Assembly (NCBI GenBank): GCA_934101185.1
Contig: CAKOQD010000005.1
Coordinates: forward strand, 1 to 46,901
Direction of reading: 5' to 3'
From: an uncultured Bacilli bacterium
Lineage (GTDB): Bacteria > Bacillota_I > Bacilli_A > RF39 > UBA660
DNA: 46,901 nucleotides
This document shows positions 41,163 through 46,901 of the stretch, one piece after another. Each line of letters opens with the position of its first letter. Position 1 is the first letter of the stretch. The notes beneath the pieces are model-generated. The model was not told where the DNA came from and did not search any database. It saw nothing but the letters and a program-made list of their open reading frames with translations. The position numbers were made by a program, and so were the translations under genes.

Positions 41163-42254
41163 TTAGCTTTCTTCATTATTACTCTTCCTTTCTTTCTTCT
41201 CGAAATAACAGTATTTATCTAGCCAGTATTCATCTTGATTTTTCTCATATTCTCCAACAGGTATTGGTGATGATAGATCTTCGGCAAGCTCAATGATAGT
41301 ATCTTTTAATTCAAGATTGTCTATATAGTATTTTGGTATTGAATCAAAACCTAAGTATGCTCCGATAATATTGCCTGCGATTGCTCCGGTTGAATCACTA
41401 TCTCCGTCATGATTTACTGCACATATAATAGCATCTTCAAAACTATTTTCATATTTTAGACATGAGTATAGTGCGATGGCAAATGCTTCTTCTGCCACCC
41501 ATCCTCCTCCAATTTTATAGATTGCTTCAACGTCAGATATATTTTCTTTGCTTAATTTAATTGCTTTTTTTATCATTTTAAAAAAATATTTATTGTCTTT
41601 AGAACTGTAGATATTAAAGTTTTTTTTGTAGTTTTTTATGGCTTTTTTAAGTGCTGTTGTGATATCGTCATTTTCTCTGACTAAATAGTAGATAAGTGTC
41701 GAAAAGATATAAGATGGAATAATTCCAAGAGGATGTCCATGTGTTATAGCACTTACTTCTGCCGCAGTTTTTCCGGCATCTTCAGCTTTTTTTGCATATA
41801 ATCCTATAGGGGCAACCCTCATAATACCACCACAGCCTTTACTATCATTTATCGGTTCTTCTATTGTTCCTTTTTTTCCTGATAGTAATGCCGATAGGCA
41901 AGTGTTTCCTGGTGCTCTTTTAACGTTTAATTCTTTTAAATCTTTAATCCATGTAACTTTAAATTCATGATTATTTTGTCCAGTTTGAGTATCTAGCCAA
42001 TCTAAATATGCATGATAAATCATATCAGTTGGTTTTGGTGATATACCTCTTAAGTATAATCTTGTTTCTCTGGATAACAGACCATTTGCGGTAAATAAAG
42101 TCATTTGAGTATCATCAGAAATAATTCCTTTATCTTCATTATATTTACAATACTCTCTATCTTTTATTCCTCTTTTAAATTCAATAGGATATCCTAAGGC
42201 ATCTCCGATTGCTCCTCCTACTAAGGAACCAATAATTTTATTTTTTATATCCAT
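41163..42254 (-). CDS. ADP-ribosylglycohydrolase family protein (ARH/DraG type)
   Basis: A 363-residue all-helical enzyme. Motifs: GSLVGGAIGDALGYPIEF, ISDDTQMTLFTANGLL (metal-binding Asp pair), CGGIMRVAPIGL, ITHGHPLGIIPS and AVNHDGDSDSTGAIAGNIIGAYLG (second metal-binding Asp set). The family removes ADP-ribose from proteins or cleaves related metabolites with two metal ions. No ADP-ribosyltransferase is nearby. The gene stands alone; TATAAT at 42278-42283 with a 14-base palindrome just upstream suggests regulation. Confidence 0.92.
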   Translation of the reverse strand: MDIKNKIIGSLVGGAIGDALGYPIEFKRGIKDREYCKYNEDKGIISDDTQMTLFTANGLLSRETRLYLRGISPKPTDMIYHAYLDWLDTQTGQNNHEFKVTWIKDLKELNVKRAPGNTCLSALLSGKKGTIEEPINDSKGCGGIMRVAPIGLYAKKAEDAGKTAAEVSAITHGHPLGIIPSYIFSTLIYYLVRENDDITTALKKAIKNYKKNFNIYSSKDNKYFFKMIKKAIKLSKENISDVEAIYKIGGGWVAEEAFAIALYSCLKYENSFEDAIICAVNHDGDSDSTGAIAGNIIGAYLGFDSIPKYYIDNLELKDTIIELAEDLSSPIPVGEYEKNQDEYWLDKYCYFEKKERKSNNEES

Positions 42255-42277
42255 AGTATCACTTCCCTTATATATAG

Positions 42278-42302
42278 ATTATAACATTTTTTAGTACTAA
42301 AA
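42278..42302 (-). promoter_or_regulatory. Possible promoter with palindromic operator of the ADP-ribosylglycohydrolase gene
   Basis: Minus strand: TATAAT (42278-42283); five bases upstream lies the perfect palindrome TTTTAGTACTAAAA (42289-42302), covering the spacer. The -35 (ATTATT) is weak. Confidence 0.4.
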
Positions 42303-42347
42303 TAATAATATTTTAAAGCTTTTCTAAATCTTTTTATTTTTACCTCA

Positions 42348-42845
42348 TTATCTCTTTATACGATATCTATCAATTATTATATCATCATACTTAACGCTTT
42401 CAATAAATTTTCCACCATTGTTAGCAATTATTTTTTTGGAACCAATATTATCATTATTGCAAGTGATTATAATTTCTTCATAACCCATAGCAACCATTTT
42501 TTCAATTAGTAACTTACAAATTTTACTACCGTATCCAAGTTTACGTTTGCTTGGAATGACACCATACATGATGTGCCCAGAGAACTTATATGTATCACTA
42601 TCTATTTCGGGATTCAATCTAATACTAGCATGACCAACAATCTTATCATCTTCGATTGCAAAGTAAAAAATTTCTTTAATTCCATTATTGCCAATGCCAC
42701 TCTTTTTATTTTCAACTTCTTTTAAAAAAGAAAAGAAATTCTCTTTTGTAACAAATGGCTTAAAATCAGGATACACCTTTTGATAATCATTATTATATTC
42801 AGTTATTCTATTAATATCTGTTATATTATCTTCTTTTAAGTACAT
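42348..42845 (-). CDS. GNAT-family acetyltransferase
   Basis: A 165-residue GNAT protein: central strands FYFAIEDDKIVGHASIRL, motif A GVIPSKRKLGYGSKICKLLIEKM (acetyl-CoA pyrophosphate loop RKLGYG) and motif B IIITCNNDNIGSKKIIANNGGKF. The acceptor is unknown. It is transcribed away from the merR gene; the 110 bases between them hold the merR promoter. Confidence 0.88.
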   Translation of the reverse strand: MYLKEDNITDINRITEYNNDYQKVYPDFKPFVTKENFFSFLKEVENKKSGIGNNGIKEIFYFAIEDDKIVGHASIRLNPEIDSDTYKFSGHIMYGVIPSKRKLGYGSKICKLLIEKMVAMGYEEIIITCNNDNIGSKKIIANNGGKFIESVKYDDIIIDRYRIKR

Positions 42846-42863
42846 ATTTTCACCCTTTCTAAA

Positions 42864-42892
42864 TTGACAATTTTATCAACTTACAATATAAT
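42864..42892 (+). promoter_or_regulatory. Consensus sigma-A promoter of merR
   Basis: TTGACA (42864-42869), 17 bases, TATAAT (42887-42892), perfect at both hexamers. Ten bases on lies an inverted repeat CGTGT-GCAGG-ACACG (42902-42916), a possible operator at the transcription start. Confidence 0.85.
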
Positions 42893-42955
42893 TATAAATG
42901 TCGTGTGCAGGACACGGTCAAGTATTTTTTTTCATTTTTTATACGAGGTGGTAAA

Positions 42956-43351
42956 ATGAATTATTCAATGAAAGACACATGTGAGATGACTGGTTTAACT
43001 TATGATACTTTGAAATATTATTGTAACGAGGGACTAGTTCCTAATGTTAAAAGAGATAAAAATAATTATCGTATTTTTAATGATAAGGATATTACATGGA
43101 TAAACAGTCTATCCTGTTTAAAGAAATGTGGTATGAGCATTCATGAAATGAGAGAATATCTTAATTTATGTTTAAAGGGAGAAAGTTCAATACCAAAAAG
43201 AAAAGAAATTTTAAATATTAAGCTAAAGGAACTAGAACAAAAAAAGAAAGAAATAGATGAAAGTATTGAGTATATTAACTGGAAACATAATTTTTATGAT
43301 GATGTATTATCTGGTAAAACAAAGTATTATAGTAATCTTACTAATGATTGA
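42956..43351 (+). CDS. MerR-family transcriptional regulator
   Basis: A 131-residue regulator: the winged helix starts with YSMKDTCEMTGLTYDTLKYYCNEGLVPNVKRDKNNYRIFNDKDI, then the helix LSCLKKCGMSIHEMREYLNL and a C-terminal coiled coil (KLKELEQKKKEIDESIEYI) for dimerisation. There is no cysteine-rich metal site, so it belongs to the small-molecule or stress branch. The frame opens at a GTG at 42905, but GAGGTGG before the ATG at 42956 fixes the start. The gene at 43446 follows after its own terminator. Confidence 0.92.
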   Translation: MNYSMKDTCEMTGLTYDTLKYYCNEGLVPNVKRDKNNYRIFNDKDITWINSLSCLKKCGMSIHEMREYLNLCLKGESSIPKRKEILNIKLKELEQKKKEIDESIEYINWKHNFYDDVLSGKTKYYSNLTND

Positions 43352-43370
43352 GAAATCAATCATTTTTATT
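43345..43370 (+). terminator. Intrinsic terminator of merR
   Basis: TGATTGA, loop GAAA and TCAATCA (43345-43362), then TTTTTATTATTT. Confidence 0.85.
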
Positions 43371-43445
43371 ATTTGCAAATTCAAGAATTATATAGTAAAA
43401 AGATTTTTATTATGTTAAAATTGTATTAAGATAAGGAGTGTTATT

Positions 43446-44216
43446 ATGTACGATATTAATTTTAAAAATCTTAAGAGTGGTTTTAATTTCTTTCTAATTT
43501 TCTTTCTATTGGGACTTGGGTTTATTATTTATTTTACTTATGCAGGAATTAAAGATTATTTATACCCAACAGATTATAAACATGCAGTTGTATCAAATAG
43601 CGTTTCAGTAAGTTCCTATGTTAATGAGGAAGAAAAATATGTATATACAAAAACTTATCATTTTACTTTTGATGGTAAATTATATTCATGTGATATTAAT
43701 GGCATTTCAAATGAAAAACCTAAAGAAGAAAATAGAACTATTTATTTTGATGATTATCCTGAGTCATGTGTAGATCATCTTTCAAGAGGACAATTAGGAG
43801 TTTATCCATTATTTGTATTGGGTGGATTAATCTTTATGTTAATTGGTCTAGTTAATATTAGAAAAATTACAAAAAGTATTAAAAATATCAAATATTTAAA
43901 TATGCATGGAAAATTAGTTAAAAATCTTCCTTATTATACCGAAGCCTCAAACATAGCAATCAATGATAGAGTTCTTGAAAGATTAGTTGTAGATTATACT
44001 TTTCCAAATGGCAGAGTAATATCATTGTATAGCGACTTGAGATATGATGGAAAAACATATGATAATGATGGTATGGTTGATTTACTTATTGATGAGAATG
44101 ATCCTACTAAATATTTTATTGATTTAGAAATAAATAGAAAAAGCGGTAACTTATCTACTGATTATTATTATCAGAATTCTGATTCTAATGAAAATAATAG
44201 TAACAAAACATTTTAA
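43446..44216 (+). CDS. Two-helix membrane protein, DUF3592-like
   Basis: A 256-residue protein: membrane helix 1 (FFLIFFLLGLGFIIYFTYAGI), an external domain of about 80 residues with VYTKTYHFTFDGKLYSCDIN and RTIYFDDYPESCV, membrane helix 2 (VYPLFVLGGLIFMLIGLVNI) and a cytoplasmic beta-domain (LVVDYTFPNGRVISLYSD, then LLIDENDPTKYFID). The Y-x-F-x-VDG-KxY and xVYYNPxNP-like pattern fits DUF3592-type membrane proteins, whose role is unknown. Two cysteines in the outer loop may pair. It has its own terminator and an SD (AAGGAG). Confidence 0.8.
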   Translation: MYDINFKNLKSGFNFFLIFFLLGLGFIIYFTYAGIKDYLYPTDYKHAVVSNSVSVSSYVNEEEKYVYTKTYHFTFDGKLYSCDINGISNEKPKEENRTIYFDDYPESCVDHLSRGQLGVYPLFVLGGLIFMLIGLVNIRKITKSIKNIKYLNMHGKLVKNLPYYTEASNIAINDRVLERLVVDYTFPNGRVISLYSDLRYDGKTYDNDGMVDLLIDENDPTKYFIDLEINRKSGNLSTDYYYQNSDSNENNSNKTF

Positions 44217-44225
44217 GATTTAGAG

Positions 44226-44262
44226 AGTATTATTTTTATTTTATAAAGTAATACTTTTTTTA
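44226..44262 (+). terminator. Intrinsic terminator after the DUF3592-like gene
   Basis: AGTATTA (44226-44232) and TAATACT (44249-44255), then seven T. Confidence 0.7.
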
Positions 44263-44374
44263 TTTTCACTATTTTGTATAAATATGATAGTTTTCATAAA
44301 ATATATGATATACTTATAGAAGTAATATGACCAAATATTTTTGTAAAATACATAAGTACAAATCAGGTGATTCA

Positions 44375-45532
44375 ATGAAAAAAAATATATTATTAATCTA
44401 TATACATACATTTTTATCTACTTTTATATTATATTACATATGTGATACATTATTTTATATTGAAAGAGGACTTACCTCTAGTCAGTATATAAGTTTTGTA
44501 GGAATAGCATTTTTTATAAAGTTGATTTTTGAAATTCCATTCGGAGTTGTAGCAGATAAATATAATAAGAAAAATCTATTGATTACTAGTAATTTATTAT
44601 TTATAGCATCTACAGTAATATTTATATTCGCACATAACTATTTTACTTTTTTAATTGCTATAATAATTAATGCTATAAACAATTCCCTTAGTTCAGGTAT
44701 AGTAAACTCTATTTTATATGAAAATACTAATGATAAGAAAAATTTTAATAAAATCTTATTTTATAATTCTTTCTCATACAATATTTCATATATGTTTGCT
44801 ATGATAATTGGTGGTATAATAGGACAAAAATTAGGATTGGTATATGCTTATTATTTTACTATAATTCCTTTTATTATAGATTTTGTAGTTTTGTTAAAAA
44901 TAAAAATAGATAAGAAAATTGAAAAAAATAATACTGAAAAAAATATTTCGGTATTAAAAAATGGAATTAAAGAAATAAAGAATAATTCATATTTAATAAA
45001 ATTGATGTATAAAAAGGCAGTTTTATTTTCGGGAATAAAATTAGTGGAAGAAAGTCATCCTCAATATTCTGCTGATATTGGAATATCAGTATTTCTAATT
45101 GGAATGTATACTTCACTAATACTGATTTTCTGTATTGTTGGTAGTTATCTAGGTAGTAAATCAAAAAAAGATAAATATAGTTTTATTTTAAATATTAATC
45201 CTATTATCGTAGGTATTTTTATATTATTAACTGGGGTACTAAATAATTATATAGGAATTTTATTTATATTACTGATTTATATTTTTTCAGAAAGTTTTGA
45301 TAATATTATGGTATCAGAACTTCACAATAATATTTCCTCTAAGTATAGAGTTACTGTTGAATCAATAAGTCAATTTGTGTTTGCTATATTTGGAATTTTG
45401 TTTAGTTTGACAATGACTATTCTACTTAATTTTATTAATTTAAATATAATGTATATAATACTAGGAATTATGATTATTATTTTAGAATTGTTTAGCATTT
45501 TAAAGAAATCAAATAAAGGTTTCGTCAAATGA
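44375..45532 (+). CDS. MFS transporter
   Basis: A 385-residue major facilitator protein with 10-12 membrane helices. The loop after helix 2 reads FGVVADKYNKKNLL, matching MFS motif A (G-x-x-x-D-[KR]-x-[GN]-[RK]-[RK]), and a second half begins near residue 200 after a charged central loop. It is probably an efflux or uptake carrier; the substrate is not readable. The ATG at 44375 with AGGTGA in front is preferred over the upstream frame at 44327. It has its own terminator at the stop codon. Confidence 0.88.
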   Translation: MKKNILLIYIHTFLSTFILYYICDTLFYIERGLTSSQYISFVGIAFFIKLIFEIPFGVVADKYNKKNLLITSNLLFIASTVIFIFAHNYFTFLIAIIINAINNSLSSGIVNSILYENTNDKKNFNKILFYNSFSYNISYMFAMIIGGIIGQKLGLVYAYYFTIIPFIIDFVVLLKIKIDKKIEKNNTEKNISVLKNGIKEIKNNSYLIKLMYKKAVLFSGIKLVEESHPQYSADIGISVFLIGMYTSLILIFCIVGSYLGSKSKKDKYSFILNINPIIVGIFILLTGVLNNYIGILFILLIYIFSESFDNIMVSELHNNISSKYRVTVESISQFVFAIFGILFSLTMTILLNFINLNIMYIILGIMIIILELFSILKKSNKGFVK

Positions 45533-45543
45533 TGAAATTTTTA
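45520..45543 (+). terminator. Intrinsic terminator of the MFS gene
   Basis: TTTCGTC, loop AAAT and GATGAAA (45520-45537), then TTTTT. The stop codon lies in the stem. Confidence 0.7.
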
Positions 45544-45600
45544 TTTGATTTTTAATGTAATATTTTTTAATATTAGTTGATTATTTTTATATTTTATTAA

Positions 45601-45629
45601 TTGTAAAAAATAACTGTTTCATGTATAAT
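45601..45629 (+). promoter_or_regulatory. Promoter of the 45655-46299 gene
   Basis: TTGTAA (45601-45606), 17 bases, TATAAT (45624-45629), followed by AAGGAG. Confidence 0.75.
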
Positions 45630-45654
45630 TAATTCATAATTAAGGAGTGACTTT

Positions 45655-46299
45655 ATGAAAGTATATGTAAAGAAAAGAGATAAAAGCCCCTTTTTGATGG
45701 GCATTATTTTGGGAATTATTTTTATAGGTTTTGGAGTTATTACTTATATTGTATTTACTAAAAGCGAAAGACCTTTTATTGAAGTATTCTCCGATTATGG
45801 TATCATGATACCATTTGGATTTATATTTTTTATAATTGGTGTTTATATCATTGTTAATTTATTTAGACCTGCAAAAAAGTATAAACTAAGATTAACTAGC
45901 AAAAAAGAACAGGTATATAATGGAAAAATAATTACTTACATGGGTTTTAGTGGCGATAAGGAAAAAGAAGTGTTTGATGATTTGATTGATGCTGATTATA
46001 AATGCTATACAATTGGTCAAAATAACTTAGTAGTTGGTGATGATTATATTGTAAAGATCAAAGAGTTTAATTGGTGTCCTAAATCTGTAGAAGCACTTGA
46101 TGATTACAAAAACGATACTAAAGAACATGTTCCAATATCTATTTCTTTAATAACTATTCCAATTGCATTTTGTGGTATCATGATACTTCTTTGTATAATA
46201 GGAATGATTCTTTATCCTAAATACATTTTGGAATATGCTATATGGGGTGTGATTAATAGTGTTATTTTATATAGCATTGTAAAAGAATACAAAAAATAA
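45655..46299 (+). CDS. Four-helix membrane protein of unknown function
   Basis: A 214-residue integral membrane protein with helices at about 14-35, 45-70, 163-187 and 190-208. The loop between helices 2 and 3 (about 75-160) is a soluble, beta-rich domain with KLRLTSKKEQVYNGKIITYMGFSGD and NLVVGDDYIVKIKEFNWCPKSVE. No motif is recognised. AAGGAG is eight bases before the ATG. It has a single-gene promoter and a bidirectional terminator, so it is transcribed alone. Confidence 0.78.
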   Translation: MKVYVKKRDKSPFLMGIILGIIFIGFGVITYIVFTKSERPFIEVFSDYGIMIPFGFIFFIIGVYIIVNLFRPAKKYKLRLTSKKEQVYNGKIITYMGFSGDKEKEVFDDLIDADYKCYTIGQNNLVVGDDYIVKIKEFNWCPKSVEALDDYKNDTKEHVPISISLITIPIAFCGIMILLCIIGMILYPKYILEYAIWGVINSVILYSIVKEYKK

Positions 46300-46340
46300 A
46301 AAAAGAAGAAAATTATAAGTATAAGTGATTTTCTTCTTTT
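46300..46340. terminator. Bidirectional terminator between converging membrane-protein genes
   Basis: AAAGAAGAAAAT (46302-46313) and ATTTTCTTCTTT (46328-46339) form a 12-pair stem, A-rich on the left and T-rich on the right. Confidence 0.75.
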
Positions 46341-46349
46341 AACTTATTT

Positions 46350-46538
46350 TCATTTATTATCCCTTGTTGCTTTAACAGTCAATACTATTCCAATTAGATT
46401 TACTCCGATTGATAGACCTAGTAATATGCCACTTGTAAAGTCTCCGATGGAACTTGTGCTGTTACCTATAAAGGCATTTATTATATATAGTAAGTTACCT
46501 AATATAATTAATAATATTCCTGTCTTTAAGTTATTCAT
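46350..46538 (-). CDS. Small two-helix membrane protein
   Basis: A 62-residue protein: NLKTGILLIILGNLLYIINAF, a short turn with NSTSSIGDF, then TSGILLGLSIGVNLIGIVLTV and a basic tail TRDNK. It is a hairpin of two membrane helices. GGAGG precedes the ATG and TATAAT lies upstream (about 46590-46600). Function unknown; small hydrophobic proteins of this type are common next to transporters and need homologues to judge. Confidence 0.7.
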   Translation of the reverse strand: MNNLKTGILLIILGNLLYIINAFIGNSTSSIGDFTSGILLGLSIGVNLIGIVLTVKATRDNK

Positions 46539-46675
46539 TTTTATTCCTCCCTACTCTATTATCTTGAATTAATATTTTTTACTCTTTAATTATATCACAT
46601 AAAATTAAAAGAGAGCATAAATAAAATAGTTTATAGATAGTAAAAAGCTAGGATGCGGGTTTCCTATTTGTCCAT

Positions 46676-46771
46676 AAAAAAACGTCAGTAACTGACGTTG
46701 ATTTTTTTATGGAGCGAGTGTCGTAGTTATCTACAACTCTTTCTCTAGTGATATGATAAATATCACTCATT
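46676..46771 (-). ncRNA. Candidate structured small RNA of about 96 nt
   Basis: In the 328-base gap between 46539 and 46866 there is no gene. The minus strand has TTTTAA-17-TATATT (46778-46806), then the stem AGTGATAT/ATATCACT (46747-46767), a second hairpin GTAG/CTAC (about 46723-46734), and the terminator AACGTCAGT/ACTGACGTT with seven T (46676-46699). This looks like an independent RNA or the leader of the next gene. The terminator stem also has seven T on the plus strand. Confidence 0.4.
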
Positions 46772-46777
46772 AATAAA

Positions 46778-46806
46778 AATATACCATATTTTTATATAAA
46801 TTAAAA
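46778..46806 (-). promoter_or_regulatory. Promoter of the candidate small RNA
   Basis: Minus strand: TTTTAA (46801-46806), 17 bases, TATATT (46778-46783). Confidence 0.4.
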
Positions 46807-46831
46807 TAATTTCACAATTTTCTAAAAAATA

Positions 46832-46841
46832 GTGGTATAAT
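46832..46841 (+). promoter_or_regulatory. Extended -10 promoter of the right-edge gene
   Basis: TGGTATAAT (extended TGN plus TATAAT at 46836-46841), about 25 bases before the ATG; the -35 is poor. Confidence 0.55.
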
Positions 46842-46866
46842 TGATATGAATTAAGAGGTGATTTTA

Positions 46867-46901
46867 ATGTACCAAAAAGATGTTTTAAGAGAATACATAA
46901 G
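46867..46901 (+). CDS. Start of a gene cut by the window edge
   Basis: ATG at 46867 with AAGAGGTGA upstream gives MYQKDVLREYI before the sequence ends. The frame is open, but eleven residues do not allow a call. Confidence 0.5.
   Translation, partial: MYQKDVLREYI

Noticed and set aside
45797..46184. Palindrome GTATCATGATAC found twice in the 45655-46299 gene
   Set aside because: Both lie inside the coding frame and both encode G-I-M-I; codon use explains them.
1..46901. CRISPR array, insertion sequence, integrase or attachment site
   Set aside because: No spaced direct repeats, transposase or integrase motif, or tRNA-flanked duplication was seen on either strand.
1..46901. Mycoplasma-type genetic code suggested by low GC
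   Set aside because: TGA ends several genes cleanly (43351, 45532, 33750), and Trp is coded by TGG; peptidoglycan genes are present.

Overview
The window is AT-rich DNA from a walled, low-GC Firmicutes-type bacterium (Bacillota, Bacilli/Erysipelotrichia or an RF39-like gut lineage). The evidence is bacilli-style genes (nusB-xseA-xseB, CiaRH/HtrA-like module, SpoIVB, TagGH-type exporter), strong GGAGG ribosome binding sites, consensus sigma-A promoters, and TGA used as a stop (merR, the MFS gene and the 33750 gene all end in TGA), so the code is not that of Mycoplasma. No insertion sequence, integrase or CRISPR array was seen. Almost every gene from 1 to 42.8 kb lies on the minus strand; the right end switches to plus.

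Layout: (1) 1-8 kb, envelope proteins: a truncated SipW-type exported protein, two lipoproteins, a membrane-anchored GH24 plus M23 wall hydrolase, two repeat proteins of unknown role and a large beta-helix membrane protein. (2) 8-10.2 kb, SpoIVB and a PLP amino-acid racemase. (3) 10.2-22.7 kb, one apparent transcription unit that starts at a nusB promoter, reads nusB-xseA-xseB and then nine surface-polymer genes: two sugar-transfer-type ATP-grasp ligases, CapA, two Mur ligases fused to BspA-type leucine-rich repeats, a CDP-glycerol glycerophosphotransferase-like enzyme, a nucleotidyltransferase and a TagGH-like ABC exporter. (4) 22.7-33.5 kb, a candidate 6S RNA with its own promoter and terminator, a TtcA-like thiolase, hisS, two tRNA genes, a divergent sigma factor in an operon with a miniature kinase-fold protein, a sortase-type surface protein, miaA, two small proteins sharing one unknown domain, mutL and an orphan prepilin. 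(5) 33.6-35.5 kb, a surface protein whose 3' end looks like the variable region of a diversity-generating retroelement and whose 5' end carries a G10 tract that puts the SD-supported start out of frame. (6) 35.5-42.3 kb, a 20-residue hydrophobic micro-ORF in structured RNA, htrA, a two-component system, glmM, a left-handed beta-helix acyltransferase and an ADP-ribosylglycohydrolase. (7) 42.3-46.9 kb, GNAT, MerR, an MFS transporter, small membrane proteins, a candidate small RNA and the start of a further gene.

How parts work together: three identical-format sites, TTTAAG-N5-TTTAAG followed 10 nt later by TAYTAT, precede the response-regulator gene, htrA and the beta-helix membrane protein, which defines a CiaR-type regulon inside the window. 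The polymer cluster combines an amide/peptide ligase set with teichoic-acid-like polymerisation and export, so I infer an amino-acid-decorated surface polymer; its chemistry cannot be read from sequence. The surface protein at 33750-35438 is the most unusual locus: it appears built for both on/off switching and targeted diversification, although no reverse transcriptase lies in this window.
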